A stretch of 64,000 nt of DNA from the NCBI RefSeq assembly GCF_034702125.1, contig NC_085865.1, positions 18,586,781-18,650,780 on the forward strand, read 5' to 3'. Below the pieces are notes generated by a model. That model did no database searches. It saw only the letters and a list, made by a program, of their open reading frames with translations, and had not been told where the DNA came from. Made by a program: the position numbers and the translations under genes. Source of the stretch: Engraulis encrasicolus (lineage: Eukaryota; Chordata; Actinopteri; Clupeiformes; Engraulidae). Shown one piece after another: positions 61,182 through 64,000 of the stretch; position 1 is the first letter of the stretch, and each line of letters starts with the position of its first letter.

Positions 61182-61617
61182 TAAAAAGTTAGAAGCAAAA
61201 CTCGAAAAATAAATAATTTAACCACGTAGGGAGTGAAGCGTCTTCGAATGTGACCAAGTTTACTGAGGGAGTGTTTTCTCACACTGGTATTGTGGCACCG
61301 TGTTCACTTTGGCTCATGTCAGAATCTTGACTTTTCCCTTTCCTTTTGTTCATCTGCAGTAAACAACCCAGCTGTCTGGGGAGTTTTCATTGTGCGGGGA
61401 CATATTTTTTTTCACCCCACCAAAAAAAAAAGAGGGAGAGAGAAAAAAAATGATTAAAGATGACGCCTCACACACACTCCACTCTGTGCACAATGATAAA
61501 AGCCGGTCTGATGGGCCGTTGACAGGTTAACCGGCACAGCCAGTTAATTGATGCCAGTGCAGACTCCTGCTGCTGTATCAGAAGCATCTGCTAGCGTCTT
61601 ATCCTTAGCACACGCGT

Positions 61618-61781
<164 letters not shown>

Positions 61782-63168
61782 CTATTCCCCCTCTCAGGAG
61801 TGTTTCCACTGCTGAAGACATGCTAAGATAACGCCATCTTTGCTAAAGCTGCCATGCACTTTTGATTTCCACTCAAACATGACCCCGACGAAAGAGAGGT
61901 TACGGACGATATTATGACTTCAACATGGATGTTGTTTGCAGCGCCTCTTCTGTAGCATGTATTTATTTGTTTGTCACATATTTGTTTATTTGTTTGTTTC
62001 TCTCTCAGTCGGATAAATTATGCAAGCGCAGACAGGCCACTTTTTAATGAGATGGGGTGGAACGGTACAGCACGAGGATAGACAGAGGGAGAATTGTTTA
62101 CATTACGGAGGGTAGATCTGTTTCACTTCGTTTAGCATTGCAAAGTCGGCCATATTAGCTTCGCAGACATCTACAGTCTGAGAGTACCCCTGCGGTTGAC
62201 ACTGCCATAGCAGTTTGCTAGTGAAAACAAGCAGTGCATATGAATGAGAAGGGTAGCCTACTTGTTGTGTGTTTTCTTGCATGCTAGTACCATCACCATT
62301 ACTGGTTCCATCCAACAAGATACTTCTTACACGACAATGTGCATAGCCAGGATTTGTGTTTTTATACTTTTTATTGTGTATTTTATATATGTAATAGTAA
62401 TTACAATACAACTAATTACAGTAATATGAATAGTAATTACAATAGGCCTACCTGATTTAAACCACTACTTGTATTATTGTATTGTACTACTTGTATTGTA
62501 TTATTCTCACTATTAGTTATCCAGCAGGGTACTTTTGTATTTAGCGAGCTGTGTGCAGCCTTCAGTTTTATGCTCATGCTCAGCCTCAATGCCCTCAGGT
62601 AGCAGTGCATATCAGTAAAACATTAACTAGCGCATATAACATTATTTTATTGATAGTATCCATAATGAAGTTTATGGAATGTGCACACACACCATCAGCA
62701 TTCATGATCAAAACACCCTGCTTATAAAAAAAACCACCAAGCCTGATTTTCTCTTTTTTTTTTTAAACGCCCAGGAAAGGTAGCACAGCCACCCAGGGAG
62801 CCAAAAGCACTGATGTACAGCTGTCAACATGCTCTGTTGGCGGCGCAGGGTGTCAGATGTGTGTGCGAGATGAGCTTCGGTGACATGGAGAAAGGACGTG
62901 ATTGACTGATGTGACGGGTAGTGCGGTGACAAATGCAGTGATGGCGGGGAGTATTAGGTACGTACGTGCCAAACGCTGCCGCTTATTCTAGTGTGTCCAA
63001 GTAACACCTGTCACTGTTCTGGGCTGTGGGCTGCTTAATATGCCCAGTTAAAAACACTACCTTTCCTGATTCAAATAGGAACTAAACACTACAAGACAAA
63101 GCAGTGCCTGTTTGTCCATAATGGTGCATGGCGAAACACATCTTGTGTACTCATACCTCTGTGTAACC

Positions 63169-63808
63169 CAGTGGTTCCCAAGCTTTTTCAGCAGGGACCC
63201 CCTTTTGGAGTTAAAGGGACACTGTGCAGGAAATGGTCAAAAAAGGTACTGCAACTATGCTGGTCATTGAAACTGGGCTGCCTATTGCCAAATTTGATCT
63301 TTACATGAAAGTTTACTAAGTAATAAACATAGTACAGTCATTTTTGCTGCTAAAAATGGCTATTTTTTGAAATTCAAAATGGCGGACCATGGAGAAGATC
63401 CCCCTTTTCATGTATGAAAAGTGCATTTCTCCAGTCATAATGAATACTTAGAATTTGATGGTGGTGGTAAATATTCATGAAAAAGGTAAAATTAGTGAAT
63501 GGGCAGCATGAATTCTGGAAATAAACAACTACAAATCTCACACAGTGTCCCTTTAAGAATATTTTCACAACCCCCCCACCCACCATAGGCTTAGCCTACC
63601 AGTGGATTTCTAGCAATATTAGCGGACAAGCTATGGACAAAAAAAATCTGTGTGTCCCCTAATACTGCTAGAAATCCACAGAACAGCAAATACATCTAGC
63701 TGTTAGCTGTTAACCTGTGGATTTCCCATTTTTATGCAATGTCCCTTTGGTCCTTCAGTACCTCCGCGACCCACCTAGGGGCCCCAGCCTCCAGTATGGG
63801 AACCACTG
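63169..63808. mobile_element. hAT-like element with 8-bp TSD GTGTAACC
   Basis: Ends CAGTGGTTCCCAAGCTTTTT and GTATGGGAACCACTG. Perfect GTGTAACC duplication at 63161-63168 and 63809-63816. A MITE is nested inside at 63211-63556. Confidence 0.95.
63211..63556. mobile_element. MITE, TTAAAGGKRCACTGTG family, copy 3 (nested)
   Basis: Ends TTAAAGGGACACTGTGCAGG and CACACAGTGTCCCTTTAA, closely matching copy 1 at 10139-10511 along its length. It shows the family's best-preserved termini. Confidence 0.92.
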
Positions 63809-64000
63809 GTGTAACCTACCTATTCACATAACACAATGTGAGATCAAACCATTGTAGTTTCATAGGGCCAACACATTGTACATGTTACATATTCACGTCC
63901 TTTGCTTTGTCTCTCTTGTATAGATCACACCACCATCATGGTATGCATAGTGGTTTACCTTGCGTTTACAGTTAATTTTCATGCAAAACAACGAACCTCT

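Overview
This 64 kb window is vertebrate nuclear DNA, most likely from a teleost fish. It has split genes with GT-AG introns and long CA/GT, CT/GA and AAAG microsatellites. It also has fish-type Tc1, hAT, L2 and tRNA-SINE repeats. The order rttn (minus strand) next to socs6 (plus strand), head to head, matches the RTTN-SOCS6 neighbourhood on human chromosome 18q22. I cannot name the species; the very long dinucleotide tracts would fit a clupeiform-type fish, but that is a guess.

Bases 1-23,762 hold the 5' part of rttn (rotatin, a large centriole-assembly protein) on the minus strand. Ten coding exons can be placed to the base with consistent splice phases: 23732-23762, 17248-17435, 16913-17114, 13908-13998, 13424-13538, 12577-12724, 10722-10887, 7903-8156, 2028-2143 and 195-362. 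Together they encode about 493 N-terminal residues of a protein of about 2,200; the rest lies beyond base 1. Intron 9 appears to use a GC donor. Intron 8 holds at least seven decayed copies of the 3' end of exon 8, several keeping its splice donor. Intron 1 (6.3 kb) is almost entirely one Tc1 transposon with other elements nested inside it.

Bases 23,763-39,000 are intergenic: hAT, Tc1, foldback and SINE elements, microsatellites, and a 97 bp retro-insertion carrying a hammerhead-ribozyme-like core. A terminal-inverted-repeat element containing telomere-like TTAGGG variants lies at 37,690-37,912.

Bases about 39,000-45,510 hold socs6: a candidate non-coding first exon, one coding exon (40559-42175; 538 residues, SH2 domain plus SOCS box) and a 3' UTR of about 3.3 kb with a poly(A) signal. 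The product is expected to be the substrate receptor of a Cullin-5 ubiquitin ligase.

Bases 45,510-64,000 contain no recognisable gene. They hold microsatellites, several transposon insertions with target-site duplications, and some non-repetitive GC-balanced islands that may be conserved regulatory elements. No CRISPR array, rRNA gene, functional tRNA gene or viral gene was seen.
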